Positions 11,690-24,247 of a stretch of DNA of 64,000 nucleotides are shown in pieces. The notes beneath the pieces were generated by a model, which saw only the letters and a program-made list of their open reading frames with translations, was not told the DNA's origin and did not search any database. Origin of the DNA: Homalodisca vitripennis (Eukaryota > Arthropoda > Insecta > Hemiptera > Cicadellidae); contig NW_025777586.1 of assembly GCF_021130785.1 (NCBI RefSeq), positions 1 through 64,000 of the forward strand, given 5' to 3'. The position numbers were made by a program, and so were the translations under genes. Position 1 is the stretch's first letter; every line of letters starts with the position of its first letter.

Positions 11690-13210
11690 AAGAGCTTAAA
11701 ACTCCAGAGTTTGTCCTATCTACAGAAAGGGTCGAGAGATAAACCTGAAAAGTTATCGCCCAGTCTCTCAATTGTTACCTGTTGTAGCTCCAAATTGATT
11801 GATTTGAAATTATAATTTTATGAACAAAAGTTGTTACTTTTTTTGGGAAAGAGAAAAAACATTTTGACCAAATTTTCCGTTTTTGGTTTTTAAAGGAGGG
11901 GTAAAGCCACGCTTGATGCCATTATGCTAGTAGGTTGGTTTTTGAAATTTTGCAGGCCTTTGGAGAGCATGGGCCTTTGTGCTCAGGTAACGTTTTTGTG
12001 ACCTGATTCAAAGCTTTCGGACTGTTGTGATCACCTCGGGCCTATTAGGAAAAACTTTTAATTTTTTATGGTTTTCGGGGTAGCTCATTGAGGCTTTTCA
12101 AGTCCTATCAAGAATAATAAGAAGGCAAGGTGGTTTTTATCGATGGAGAATGGTCTCAAGAAGTTGATTCCTAAAAATAAGGAGTGCCGCAGCGGCTCGG
12201 TTTTGGGGGGCCTTTGTTATATTTTAATATGTATTAATGATTTGCCTGTGTAAAATGTTCTATTAGTGGGGGGAGAACTTTTCCTTAATGTCTTGCTGAT
12301 GACTACAACTTTCCTTTGAATGTTTCAAAGGATTTTGTAGAGCTGAATGTATTTGGTGAGGTGAGCTCTTTAGAAGAGGCAGGTTGTGTGGTTTCGAGCC
12401 AATGGTTATCTCTTAAATAAAAGTAAAACTGAAAATGTAATATTTAGGCTTAAGGCCATACAAACATCGGAACTTGTAGAGTTGGACACCTGATAATAAT
12501 GTTAAGTCTTCTTGGTATTTTTATTGATCACCAGCTGGAACACAGGGGGGAACAACAAATAGACCACATTCAAAACTAGATTGTCTAGAGTATATATTTT
12601 TCTATTGAGACGGGTCTTCAAACATTGTGTAACGAACAGATTCATATTAGGATGGCATTTTTGCTTTTCTTTCAGTCAATAATTGAAATACTGTTTTGCT
12701 TTGTATGGGGTAACTCTCTCCGAAGGATTGTTTGAGATTTTGAAATTGACAGAAGAGGGTTATTAGAATAATTAATGGCTCAGCCCCCATTAGATCCATT
12801 GCAAGCCTATTATTCATGTAGTTTAAAAAATTAATTAACACTGTCGTCAATCTTTACATTTTTGAACTATGCTGCTTACTCCTGCGGCGCGGGCGGGGAA
12901 AAGGGGAATTACCAGTAAATGTGAGCGAGCGCGCGATAGCTATAATGCGAGACCTACCATCCATACGAATACACGTAATAAAGGATAATATTAGTTTTCC
13001 AAACAAGTGCCGATTTAAGTAAAATGTTTAAATAGCCATTCTGTTCTCATGTGCAACAAAAGTCTATAATAAGTTCAGTTTTATTTTGTTAAATTGTATA
13101 GTTGTTAAAGGGTTTTTCTTAAAAAACTCAATGACTGGCTGTTAGCACTGGCTGTTGAGCCCCATATCCCTTTTTTTATACATTGAGGAATTCTTAGAAC
13201 ACCCTGGCAT
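11690..13210 (+). pseudogene. LINE-B reverse transcriptase fragment
   Basis: Visible in shifting frames: DKPEN-Y-P-SLLPVV-SKLI (about 11740-11800), an AFDCVDH-like string near 12015-12035, SVLG-L-YI then ICINDLP (about 12195-12247), LADDYN (about 12293-12312) for the catalytic FADD motif, LNKSKTENVIF (about 12412-12448) and LLGIFIDHQLE (about 12508-12540). The C-terminal part has WGNS near 12708 and an EEFLE string near 13184. This is the normal motif order of LINE RTs. Stops and one-base shifts are scattered throughout, so it is a pseudogene. Confidence 0.8.
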
Positions 13211-13610
13211 TAACTCTGTAATATATTGTGTGCCGTTGATCAATCCTTTTTGCTTTGTTGACTCTTTAAATAGTTTATTTTTGTTCTTGTTTAACTGTTC
13301 TTACTAATAGTCTTTATTTTTTTTTGTTAACTTTGTTGAATTTTTGGCGATGTTTTGTATCTATCTTATATTAGAATACTTATTTATTAATTAGTTTTTA
13401 TTATTATCAATTTTTACGTTTGTTTTTAAATTGTTACATTTTATTACATTACACACGCAACAAATACATGCATTGGTACTAGTTTTATACCGCTAAGTTT
13501 TGTTTTTTTACTGCTCTATGTATGACTAAGATCACATGTTAAACGTTCAAACAATTCAGACATTGTCAATACCATGTATATATGTCCCATGGACAATAAA
13601 GTATTTATTA

Positions 13611-13649
13611 ATTATTATTATTATTATTATTATCTCTCTCTCTCTCTCT
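13611..13649 (+). repeat. (ATT)n plus (TC)n microsatellites
   Basis: ATT units at 13611-13632 pass directly into TC units at 13633-13649, right at the end of LINE-B. The ATT part probably grew from the element's AT-simple tail. Confidence 0.95.
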
Positions 13650-15179
13650 ATAACATCACGAGCTTCTCACGAGCAGAATGCAGCGGCCTAAAAAATGGCA
13701 ATCCGGGCGCGGCGGAGAGAAATAGTGGGGGCAGAGGCCGAGCAGAGGCACGCGAGCAGTACCTGATACAATCCCCCCGGAAAATTCGTCGACTGGTCCA
13801 GAGCCAAGCAGTGCCGACAAACCGTTCTGAACATGCATCTGTCTGATAGCGACCTTAGTCTTGGAACGGTTTCCTGATTTCTTATCTATTTAAGATAATT
13901 AATGATGTCCGTTTCATATCCGAATATATCTGCAAAACATAGAAATTAATTAATATCGAGATTAATTAATATTAGTATTGAACTTTCTTTAATAACTTCC
14001 AAAGACTACTTTATAGACAAAAATGTGAGGATTCTGACACAACTAATAACAATGTAAGTAATTGTCATCCATATTTTGAGCATATACAGGGCTTTAAAAC
14101 GATCAGTTTATATAATATATTTTTTGTGCTATTGTGGAATTAATATTTCAAATTAATAGGGCAAAAGCAACATATTATAATGTGGATCCTTAATTGTTAG
14201 TAAATAAATTAATAATTACGCTACAAAAATCTGTAATAAGAGTTATGCTAATAGCTATATATAAACTAAGGGGATGTAAAAAAAGAATACTTAGTGTAGT
14301 AAATATTCAACCAAAAACATCATTTTAATAGAAATATGACAAAAATCAAATAACAAGTTACCTGACTTAAATACCTAACATAGCACGGGACATCATCATT
14401 AATAAATAAATACAAAAGTTTCCTTTCCGTAATTATATTATAGTAATGTAACTGACAATATTCAGTTTTAAGACCATATATGACGATATAGGTTTTGGTG
14501 TTTAACAAATTTATAAACCACTTAATATTTATGTATAGAAATATTACACTTATAAATTACAGAAATATTGTATGGTAATACATTATTATGGAAATATAAT
14601 TTAGTTCCATACTGAACTCTCTAATGCTACGAATAATACAGATATTAACGATACACATTACAATTAGCACTACTATATATTTCTTTATTTATTTACCAAA
14701 CTACTCGTTTTGTTTCCCATTTTTAATATTTCACCTAGTAAGAAACATTCGTTAACATCTTTCCACTTTAATTGTAATCCGTAAATGGACAAAAAAATAG
14801 TAATTTTGAGCTTACTCAAGCCTCTCGCAAGAAATCACACAATATGTTGAAAAGCACTTATGAATTATTGGATTCCGTAATTCTGTAATACGGATAGATT
14901 AGAGTGCACGTATCAGGCCCGATCATTAATGGGCCATTATTTATTTCTTCTACTTCAGTTATGTGCGCTAAGCGGGTACTGCACCCATAAGAGCGCTAGT
15001 TAAGATACTTCGCTTTTGGTTGGCTGAAGGAATTTCACACTTAACATAAAAGTGTCAACTGAGGAAAACTAATGTTAATACAATTAATCATAATTGACAT
15101 CCAATGCGGTTTTCATTAAACAAGTGTTATTACGATCTATTCACAATGAAATAATTGTATCGTATTTTTATTTTTAAAC
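13650..15179. other. GC pocket followed by AT-rich sequence
   Basis: Bases 13675-13860 are clearly GC-richer than the surroundings and open in one frame each way, but no protein motif is seen. The rest to 15179 is AT-rich with no recognised feature. Confidence 0.4.
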
Positions 15180-16360
15180 TTGTTTTTTCAGAACTTGAAG
15201 ATGCTGTAATCCTTCAGAACGATCTCACACAAGTAGATGTATGGTCTCAAGCTAACTCAATGACTCTCAACCTTGACAAGTCCAGCTGCATCACTTTCAA
15301 CCGCAATAAGTCTCCAGTCTTACACACCTACTCAATCAGAGGTCATGCACTTCATAGAAGCTTATCTGTCAAGAATCTTGGTGTGACTTTATCATCTAAT
15401 CTATCTTGGGAACTTCACATCAGGAATATATGCAATAAGGCTGCTCGCAACTTGGGCTTGATACTGAGACTCACCAAGCCCTTTAAACGACATTCACTCA
15501 TTGAAGATTTTGTACTATGCACATGTCAGACCCCATCTCGAGTACTGCAGCGTCGTTTGGTCACCGCACCAGCACTACCTTGTGGATGATATTGAGAAGA
15601 TACAGAGACGTTTCTTGCGACTTGTTGGGGTTCGTCTTGGTTATAGATACACAGAGGTCCCCATACAAGATATTGCTACTTTCCTGAACATACCATCACT
15701 CATTCAGGGTGTGATGTTTCTCTACCGTTTGATCAACGCTGAGTTGGCGAGTGCCCTGACCTTCTATAAAAAATCAACTTCAAGGCATCGTTTGGAACCA
15801 GAGCCATGAATTCTTTCACCAATGTCGCAGCTTCCTCCTCTGATGCAGCAAATGGCCCAATGCTGAGGATTCAGCGGCTAGGGATCAACATTCCATCCAC
15901 CCTCGACATCTTTATCGCATCCAAATCTGCAATCAAAAGCCGGCTTGCATCACTATAGCTGTTTATTATTAATGGCTTGTCTCTACACCTACCCTGCCTG
16001 TGTTGTTGTCTCAGTCTTTTATTTTATTATTGTTTGTCAAAATTGTTACCTACGTCATAGTTCATTTCTTGTTTTGCATCGTTCTTGTTAAGCATCTTTC
16101 TTTGTTATTGTTATAATATTTATCTATTTATTGTTACACATTATTTGTTATCTATTTATACTTTCTTGTTATGCATCTTACAATTCATATCTATTTGTTT
16201 CATTATGTATCTATTGTTTTGTTTACTGGTTGCATATTCTATTGTTTTTGTTTTTGTCTACTAATAAGTTTCTTTGGGGTAAATTGTTATGCATCTAGAT
16301 AAAATTGAAACTTATTTGTTGAAATGGTTATGCCGTTGAAATAATAAAATAAAAAATAAA
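15180..16360 (+). mobile_element. LINE-C: 5'-truncated non-LTR retrotransposon
   Basis: The 3' part of a LINE: RT thumb and C-terminal coding sequence to a stop at 15956-15958, a T-rich 3' untranslated region of about 370 bases, and an A-rich tail with AATAAAATAAAAAATAAAA at about 16340-16359. The catalytic palm is absent, consistent with the 5' truncation usual for LINE insertions. Codon-level similarity to RTs is much better kept than in LINE-A and LINE-B, so this copy looks younger and differs in family from them. Confidence 0.8.
15190..15958 (+). pseudogene. LINE-C reverse transcriptase C-terminal region
   Basis: First frame (to about 15500): LQNDLTQVDVWSQANSMTLN, LDKSSCITFN, VKNLGVTLSSNLSWELHI, typical RT thumb text. 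Second frame (about 15501-15770): ILYYAHVRPHLEYCSVVWSP, then IEKIQRRFLRL. Third frame (about 15770-15958): SFGTRAMNSFTN ... RLGINIPSTL ... KSRLASL then stop. Two single-base-type frameshifts, near 15505 and 15770, break an otherwise continuous protein. No RT activity is possible because the FADD motif is missing. The T-rich tract and CAG just before the conserved part (about 15180-15191) are probably chance and not a splice acceptor. Confidence 0.85.
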
Positions 16361-17535
16361 ACTTCTATTGTATAAGAAGTGGGTGTTTTTCTGCATCCCA
16401 CGCCTCTTATTCTTATCCTTAAGTTTCCTGTTTAGTAGGTTTAAGGTTTTTCATTTTTTTTCTAAATCTTTAACAGGTTTCATGCTTTTTTTGGATCCAT
16501 TCTTCATCTAACTGTCACGTGGAGTTAATAAAGTTTTTTCAAATTTGCGCACCTAATTGCTCAGTAATGTTACATTTTACTTGCGTATTTAAATCTGAAT
16601 GTTAACACAGTTTCATGAGAATCAAATTGCATCTATTCTATCCAAAACAGTTTGAAAATAATATCCCATTCCTCATGGCTTTTAAATTGCAGTTTATTTG
16701 GAGAGCGTGTATATAAAAAAATTCGCCTCTACAAAGTACGGGTTACTCTCTAAAAATTAATGTTGTTGCCTTCATCTAATTACTGCACTAGGTACTGCCA
16801 CTGTCGCTACCACATGCCTCTTTATGTATTCACTGGAGGGATCGTAACACCGTCGCCGCACTCTTTCTCTTCTCGGCGGTGTCTTTATTTGGCACCGATT
16901 GTTAGAATGTTAGTTCAGGTAGATTTATTGTCATCCCACCCGAGATAGTAAACCACGCCGACGACGGTTCAGTTTCTATTGTTATTGTTACAATACGCCA
17001 AGAGAAGCCCAGCCTCTAGCGACCTGACCAGAGCGGCGCGGCGCGCCAGGGTCGATTTATGCGGCTCAGAGCATCTATTATTATTGAAGGCTCAATATAC
17101 CACGTATCAGTGATTTAAGTAACAAAACTTTTGAGCAATACATCAAATACTTTCCCTACAGGACTTTTACAATGAAATTAAATCCTAAAATTAGAGCAAA
17201 ATTCAGTATTAATTTTTTTTCTTAATTATAATATAAATAACTGTAGTTAAAATATGAATATTTATATTGGATATATAATTATTGCATTGTTACTGCTTTG
17301 TATTGCGAATACAAGGCAGGGGTACACCACGCCACATTACACTTAACATGCTTCACTGAGGATTGCATCGAAATTCTTAAGTCTATAAGACTACAGGCAG
17401 ACAATCACACAGAAATGACAGTTTTATATTCCCTTGCCAGAAAAAATGAAATCGTGTCAGCTTCCTAACTGATAGGCTTCAGTAACGCTCAGCCATATTT
17501 TCATTAAAATATAATATTTTATATATGTCAATTAA
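16361..17535. other. AT-rich sequence with one GC-rich palindromic patch
   Basis: No gene is recognised. A GC-rich patch at about 17030-17052 contains the self-complementary core GGCGCGCC and sits in otherwise AT-rich DNA. Confidence 0.35.
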
Positions 17536-18130
17536 AACGTCCTGTCCTGCGTTCCTCAAAGTTGGATGTAATGATGCAGTTAAGATTTGGGGTCACGAAT
17601 GTGTACGGACTAAGTTCATATTTAGGCTCTAAAAAGAGAGCTATTCGTTAATTTGTTTAAGGAAACCATGTCTTTCTTTCTGCAAGCCTCTTTTTCAACA
17701 ACACAGTATATTAACCTTTCTATCAATATACGAGTACATCCTTAACGCGGTCAAAATTACGTACATACAAAAATCTGTCTAAATTCTTTTCTCTACAGAC
17801 AAATCATTGCTACAACCGTCGTAGAAGAAACTTCATTAATCATTGTCAAACATAAAACTTAAATTTTAGAACCACTTATCATTTAACAGTGTCAAGCTCT
17901 AAAAACACGGCCAGAGGGAAATAGGCATTAAAATGACATAACTTCCTTTGAGAAGAAAGTAAAAAAAAACTTATTTTGAGGCGTTACCATATTGTCGTAA
18001 GATTTCTATTATGTTCGCCATATTGATAGGTTATTAAAACGTGTACTGTAAATTCTTTTATTGATTTGTATGCCATCATGTGCTTATTTATTTAGAATAA
18101 GTGATCCTATTAATTCCTAACGCTGTTATG
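17536..18130 (+). mobile_element. LINE-D copy 2: 3' fragment
   Basis: Clearly the same family as the copy at 25420-26040: both share AAAGTTGGATGTAAT, then GTGTACGGACTAAGTTCATA, CTGCAAGCCTCTTTT and a matching 3' region through GTTAACC. Coding remnants read as RT C-terminus (IWSHECV equivalent, then LQKRAI-like text, SIYILNAVK). Relative to the other copy about 45 bases are missing just after the first shared block. It is heavily truncated and broken by stops. Confidence 0.75.
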
Positions 18131-18905
18131 CAGTATTTTGTACTGTTAACCAATAAGATTTCTAAGTTATCAGTTGACAAATACAAATGTTCAATATAAA
18201 ATTTAAATACTTTTTGATTATTTAACGATGAAAGAAATTTTGTTAGAGAGAGAATTTACAGACAAATACTGCGCAGAGACCATGACAGAGAGAAGAAAAA
18301 TCAGCTCCGCTGAGTAGACTTACTATTACTACAATGTTATCATTTTCAGCCCTTTCCCGGTATGGAGGAAGGCCGCTGCACAACTTCTAGCACTGTAGGT
18401 ATGAGTTCTCTCACCAGTCTCACATGAGCCCAGACCTTCCAGGAAGTTTAGAAATCGCTTGCATCTACTAAACGATATTGTTATAACCTGTTGAACCGTG
18501 AGGGGCTTAGGAAGCTGACAAGCCGCACTTGTATTGTCCCCAAAGAGTTTGGCATTTCTCAAGAACTAACAGTTTTGTTTCTTGTTATCGATGGGGAAGT
18601 CCCCCGCCAAACACACATTTCTAGAAATAGCTTAGAATACAATTCTCCGTATTTTATACTTAATTCTTATAGGTGTTGAGGATGATACGTGAACCACAGT
18701 TTAGTGAACTCCTATTTTTTATACGCCAAACTCAGACAGGAATTGACAGTTAGTTCCTACACAATCTAGGGTAATAAAATGCTACACGAAAAAATATGTA
18801 CCGTGACCGTGGAACATAGATAGGTAGTAGTGGTTGTGGTTAACATTGTACCACGAAATATCAAGTTCTTTTTACCAGTTTCGTACCGTATCAGTTTTGA
18901 TCAGA
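18131..18905. other. AT-rich filler, nothing recognised
   Basis: Short open frames on both strands near 18329-18679 overlap and show no family motif. Confidence 0.4.
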
Positions 18906-19175
18906 GACAAGGTTGTGCCATCTGAATCGTATGTAGTTGTTGAATTTTTGTCTGTTTTAGGTGTAGCGATTGGTTTACGTAGATAAGAAATCTCACATCC
19001 AGAATCTCATGAGAGCTAATGGGCATAAGCAAGATCGGAGGACAAGGTTGTGGCCATCTGAATCGTATGTATTTGTTGAATTTTGTTCTGTTTTAGGTGT
19101 AGCGATTGGTTTACGTAGATAAGAAATCTCACATCCAGAATCTCACGAGAGCTAATGGCATAAGCAAGATCGGAG
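18906..19175 (+). repeat. Two-copy tandem duplication, 135 bp unit
   Basis: GACAAGGTTGTG begins at 18906 and again at 19041, and the two units stay nearly identical (a few substitutions and one-base indels) until about 19175. No ORF is associated. The low divergence indicates a fairly recent duplication. Confidence 0.9.
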
Positions 19176-22100
19176 ACAAAACACCACAAGCACACCGAAC
19201 TGAAAGTGGTGCCTCACCGAAGTCACTAACAATTTTTAAGGGTAAATTGTTGAGGTGAAAAAATATTGTGTAAAGGATTATCTGTGATTGTGAGAAAAGC
19301 CATATTTCTGGAATTACTGCTCACAGCATAAACATATACCGGTACCTCATGGTTTTCTAAAAGATTGGCCCATTTTTAAAATTTTACTTTCTTTCTTACA
19401 TAGATTATTTTTAGTCAATTGTTGAAAATATGTTTCTGCAGACTAATAGCGATGCATTGCTTGTACAAGGAGAGTAACGGATGTTGTGAAGTACCATTAC
19501 GCCATGTGGGACGTGCATCATTCTAGTCACTTCCTGATTGATTAAATAGTGTTTAAAATGAATCAGAAAAACATTTTTTAAGGAAAAGTGACAATTTTAG
19601 AGACGTGTGATAGTTTTCACCATTTCTAAACTTTTTCAGAGTTCAACAATAACTTAATTCATTAAATCATTATTCATTATTCATTATTCATTCGTTCTAT
19701 AATATGATATCATGGTTATTGGAAACATACAAAATAATACAACAATTCATAATTGAAATGCTGGTTAACGAACACCAGTATATTCTAATCGTCTTCAATT
19801 GTTCCTATAAAGAGGCTGTCACCTTTTATAAATTAAAATAAAATAATCTATAACAATTGGATTTCACAGAGAAATGTATTGACATTATATGTAATTACTT
19901 ACTTTACCGGTGTAATATAGAACAGTTGTAAAAAGAAAACTGCAGCCTCAATTTTGTTCGATCTGTCAAAGATTTTGGTATAATGAACATTCTTTAAAAA
20001 AATAGAGCCTTACTATTTCTGTAGTGCCAACTCCTCTGAGTATATTCTAGTCCTATATTAACAGTAGATCCAAGTGGATAAAAGTAACTGAAGAGGGCAA
20101 ATCTCTTTTTTTTCAGGATTGGACAATCAATAAAATTGGTTGTCTCAAAGAACTCATTTTAGACTCAGTGTTTATATTTAAAATATGTTACTGACTTACT
20201 TACAGTAAAAGCATTAATCTAAAACAGCGCATAACTGCTACAATCTCAATGTGGAATACAAACATTGTGAGACGGATTATCCACGACTGTAAGAAACCAC
20301 AATTTTTAACAAAGTACTGGTTAACAAACACAATTATTTACATTGGTCTGTTTGTATTAGGATATTTAGGGAATAAAAGTAAGATGTGGCTGGTGCATAT
20401 TAGTGAGTAAATATTTGCTACAACGTAGGTATTAAACAACGAAGTAATTATTAATGCATAAAAGGAAGTTTAAAGTAGGAGCATTCCAAAGCTGAAATTG
20501 CTCTAAAAATAAAGTTTTTTATTCTTATCTTTACTTACTGACTGCCAAAGAGGGGAGATTTTGATTTCGTAATCTCTAATCCAAGAGTGCCATAAAAATA
20601 AATCGAGTAAAAGGAGAAAAATATTTTTTTGTGGCGAGTTTAACATTAAAATTTTTAAAGAAGATAAGTCTCTTCTCTGCAGTAAGAACATACGGGTTAA
20701 TTACAAATAATATAAAAAGCAATTACCAAAATCACAAGGTCTTCAACATGCGTAGACAACGTTTTTACCTATTTCAACTGTGAGCTAACCATCACGAAAA
20801 ATGTATAAACACTGTCAGAATTTTTCCTTTTTTTGTACCACAAAAATTAAATTTTGTACTAAGCACTGAAAAAGTTATTAACCATTTAAAAGTCGGCTCA
20901 CATATCTACGTTTTTGAAAAAAAGAACTTAAATTAAAATAAACTACACCATATTTTTGTACCATTCTGTATCACCAATTTTTACTTTTTTACCGGTGAAA
21001 TAACGACTGAGGAAAATATGTAAATTTTGCTTACCCACGATGGAGAGAAGTAACGTGCCGTTGCTCATGTACTGTTGAGTTTGCAGCTTATTATTTGCAG
21101 GCGCGTGATGGATTCACCGCACTGTTATTTGCTAGCCGTGTTGTCACTCGCAGTTTAAGGTGATTTATATTATTTATTTTGTACGTGAACAATACTCTAC
21201 CATGCCGGGTTGTGTAATATCAAGTATTATACATTTTCAGAAAATTGTGAAGTACAACAGTGGCTAGTTGTCTGTAAGAGTTTAGACTATTTTTATTGGA
21301 AATTGCTTACGATTTATTTTGAACACTTAACCGAAGACTTCTTTGTATTTTCTTAAAACACTCTATTGTGAATTACACACCAAAATATTACAAACCTTTA
21401 AACAAGATGCAGTCCATACAAGAAAGAGCAATTTAAAAGTCGACTAACAGGTCTTCGTATAAAATACAACTATGCATGAAATTGAAAATAAATTTTATTT
21501 TTGCACCAATGTTTTAGCATTTTGTATGACCAATTTTTATTACATGCCTATATAAATTAATGGCTCAGCAAATGATATTGAAATGTTAACATTATAAAAA
21601 TGGAAGATATTGGTATATATTATTACTAATCAAATATTATTTCCGACGAATTTTATTTCCGACGCCAATATTGAATTTCCCTTCTTCCCAAGATCAAGAA
21701 AATACGTTAAAAAAGTTTATATTTATGGCTATTCTAATTTACTTTGTTAGATAGCAACATTATCTTTTAGATCTAATACTTGAATATTTGATTAAAACGC
21801 ACAGCTAACAATTACACGTTAAACAATTACACTACGCGTTTGTTTCCATTTAAATGAAAAATTTGTTTATTATTTTAGAACATTTAGAGCTGGAATTAGT
21901 ATATTAGTTCAAAAGCACAGTCCCGCGAATTTTCATCTTGCATAGTCCTTGCCAACTGCTTCAAAGGGAGTCTTCGGTGTCAAATTCCGACCATCTTATT
22001 TTAGTTTTGGGATATTTTGTAAAATAGATAAGTACTTGCTTGCCTAATCACTGAAATCTAAAACGACGTTAAAAATATTTTAACTCACTATAAATCTAAA

Positions 22101-22195
22101 CAGATTTAAAATAATAAACAATGTTTACACAGAACAGTTGACAACATTAGAAATGCTCTTTTACTTAATATTTTAGAACTTCAGAGGCATTATGT
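19176..22195. other. 3 kb AT-rich region, nothing coding
   Basis: No RNA gene or transposon end is recognised. Diverged similarity links 19265-19310 and 20266-20312 (both near GGATTATC..G..TGT.AGAAA) and also CTGGTTAACGAACAC at 19761 with CTGGTTAACAAACAC at 20322, hinting at an old dispersed repeat. Bases 19670-19692 hold TTATTCA iterations. Confidence 0.35.
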
Positions 22196-22380
22196 TGCTA
22201 CTTTAAAAGACCAGAGGGGCGTAGCCCGGAGGGATTTTAGAAATAAGAATATGCATATATTCATCCCAGGGACCTTAAGAATCTCCATGTCAAATTTCAG
22301 AGTAGTCTTTTGAATAGTTTATGGTTGAATAAAAGATCAAGTTAATTTTACAGACACACAATAATTATTCAAGTAACGTT
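22196..22380 (+). repeat. Possible interspersed-repeat fragment
   Basis: The text around CCAGGGACCTTAAGAATCTC and CATGTCAAATTTCAGAG resembles the 3' sequence of short arthropod interspersed repeats, which often carry a phrase about the flanking step in this style. I cannot name the family and ends are not visible. Confidence 0.25.
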
Positions 22381-24247
22381 TTAATAAATAATCAAATTAC
22401 TTGATGATGGTAATTGCTGCTATATTTAAAAATTTAATTGATAGAAAATTTAATAATTTTTTCATTGGCTGAGGTGTCCTGCGAAAAAACAACAAAATTA
22501 AAATGGTACACGTACATGTACTTTATTATAAATTGGTCAAAATTCAAACCTTTAAGTTCAACTATAGATACTTTATTTTAAACACAAATATAAATCTTAA
22601 CTTAGTGCCTTGAAATAGTGTTTGGCAATACAACAAACGTAAATGTCACGTATTTTTACAGTTTCCAATATGCAGGCGCTTTTTAAATTGTAATCTAAAT
22701 TTAATTGGTGGACCACCCTGAACACTTCGAGGTATGAAAAATAGATAGTAGTCAATTCTCAGACCTACTGAATATACATATAAATTTGGTAAAAGTCGGT
22801 TAAAAGCCATTTCGATGCAAGTAAGGTAACTAACATTGTGACACGAGAATTTTGTATATAAAATTATCAAATTTATTAATTAACAGTACCTGGCAAACCT
22901 ATTAAAATGTATCACTGTATTTTCAAAGAACATGTATGATCTTAAACTGAATTTGTCAGTTTACAGTAACATAATATAATTAGGAAAATTTTTGTATTTA
23001 TTAATGATGTCACGTGCTACGTTAGGTATTTAAAGTCAGGTAGTTGTCATTGATTTTGTCATATTTCTATAATTATGTTTTTGGTCGAATATTTACTCGC
23101 AAGTTTCTTTTTTTAAATCCCCTTAGTTTATTACAGCTACTACATAACTCTTATTACAGATTTTGTAGCGTTTGGTTAAGGTAATACGTATTTAAATTTG
23201 TCAATTGGTCATAAATGTTTCGAAACATGTCTTAATTGCTGACCTTGTTGTCAAAAAGTCTGGGGGTGATTCTTTTTAGACTATAAAGGAACCCATTCAA
23301 TTAATTACATTTAAAGCACAAACCAATACTTAAAACTTTTATTTTTGTGAGGACGTTAAAATACTTTACGAGTGATAGTAGTTTACATAAAGTGAATATT
23401 ATTTAAAGTAGTTTAAAAGCATTAATGTTTGTATGACGTCGAGTTTTTATCCCCATATCTGGTGTTTAGCATTGTAGTCTCCCCCATAAATAAAAGGAGG
23501 ACACAAAGAGGTGAAGAACTCATTCAATTTTGGACTCGCAGTGTTATGTCTTAGCGGAAAGTATGATATAGCTATAGATAAAGACCAGTCTAATAATCTA
23601 CCACAATACTTGCAGCCTGAAGGTAACCAAACTGGTAACTTGGAAGTTGATAATGTATAATACTGTTTAGTAGTAGAATTACAGAACCACTGTAAGCAGT
23701 ATTATCAGGGTTATTTGAAGAGCAACATGAAAAACAAGAGGGCTTTTAAAATAAGTGATATCCATGAAATAAGTATCAGGTACCAATAATATACCAGGCT
23801 TATAAGTTGTTACGAATAATTGATTTTTTTTGTTATGTCTAACAACTGAAAATGGTTTATTTCAATTTAGAAACTAGTGTTGTTAATAGGGTTAATACTA
23901 GTGCCCACATGTTGTGTTTTCTGTATCAAGAGTGTTTCAACATTTCCAAAAACAGAATTAATAGTTTGGGTAAGGATTATTGACATCAGCTGACTACTTG
24001 TGGATGAGTTTACTTGATTTTCGTTACCTAAGCGTAGGCCTCTGATTTATGAACGTGAATATTTTTTACGTTTTAGGTTATAACATTGGTCCAGTCTCAC
24101 TGTTTCGTTGGTCAACTTGTCGTATGCGAAGTAATTGAAGCTCAGCTCTTCAAATGTTTATAAATAGTACATCATTAATTTATAGTTTGTGAGAAGGTGA
24201 ATTACTTGTTCGGGTTTTAAATCTAGTCTTGGTTCTGGTATACTGAA
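22381..24247. other. AT-rich sequence upstream of LINE-D copy 1
   Basis: No intact feature. A weak endonuclease-start-like string (LYQECFNISKNRINSL) at about 23920-23970 could be the 5' part of LINE-D, but the distance and lack of further endonuclease motifs leave this open. Confidence 0.3.

Larger units (their letters stand above)
10005..13610 (+). mobile_element. LINE-B: degenerate Jockey/CR1-like non-LTR retrotransposon
   Basis: Plus-strand element, close to full ORF2 length. Endonuclease motifs at 10005-10710, an EN-RT linker to about 11690, RT motifs at 11690-12350 and RT C-terminal motifs to about 13205, then an AT-rich 3' region ending in a CCCATGGACAATAAAGTATT sequence at about 13586-13605, followed by ATT and TC microsatellites. 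Many stops and frame changes make it inactive. A short AT-simple tail replacing poly-A is common in insect Jockey/CR1-type elements. It faces LINE-A head to head across the G island. ORF1 is not recognised upstream. Confidence 0.8.

Noticed and set aside
15170..15200. Splice acceptor (T-rich tract and CAG) before LINE-C coding text
   Set aside because: The downstream sequence is a truncated RT with frameshifts, not a host exon; T-rich tracts are common here.
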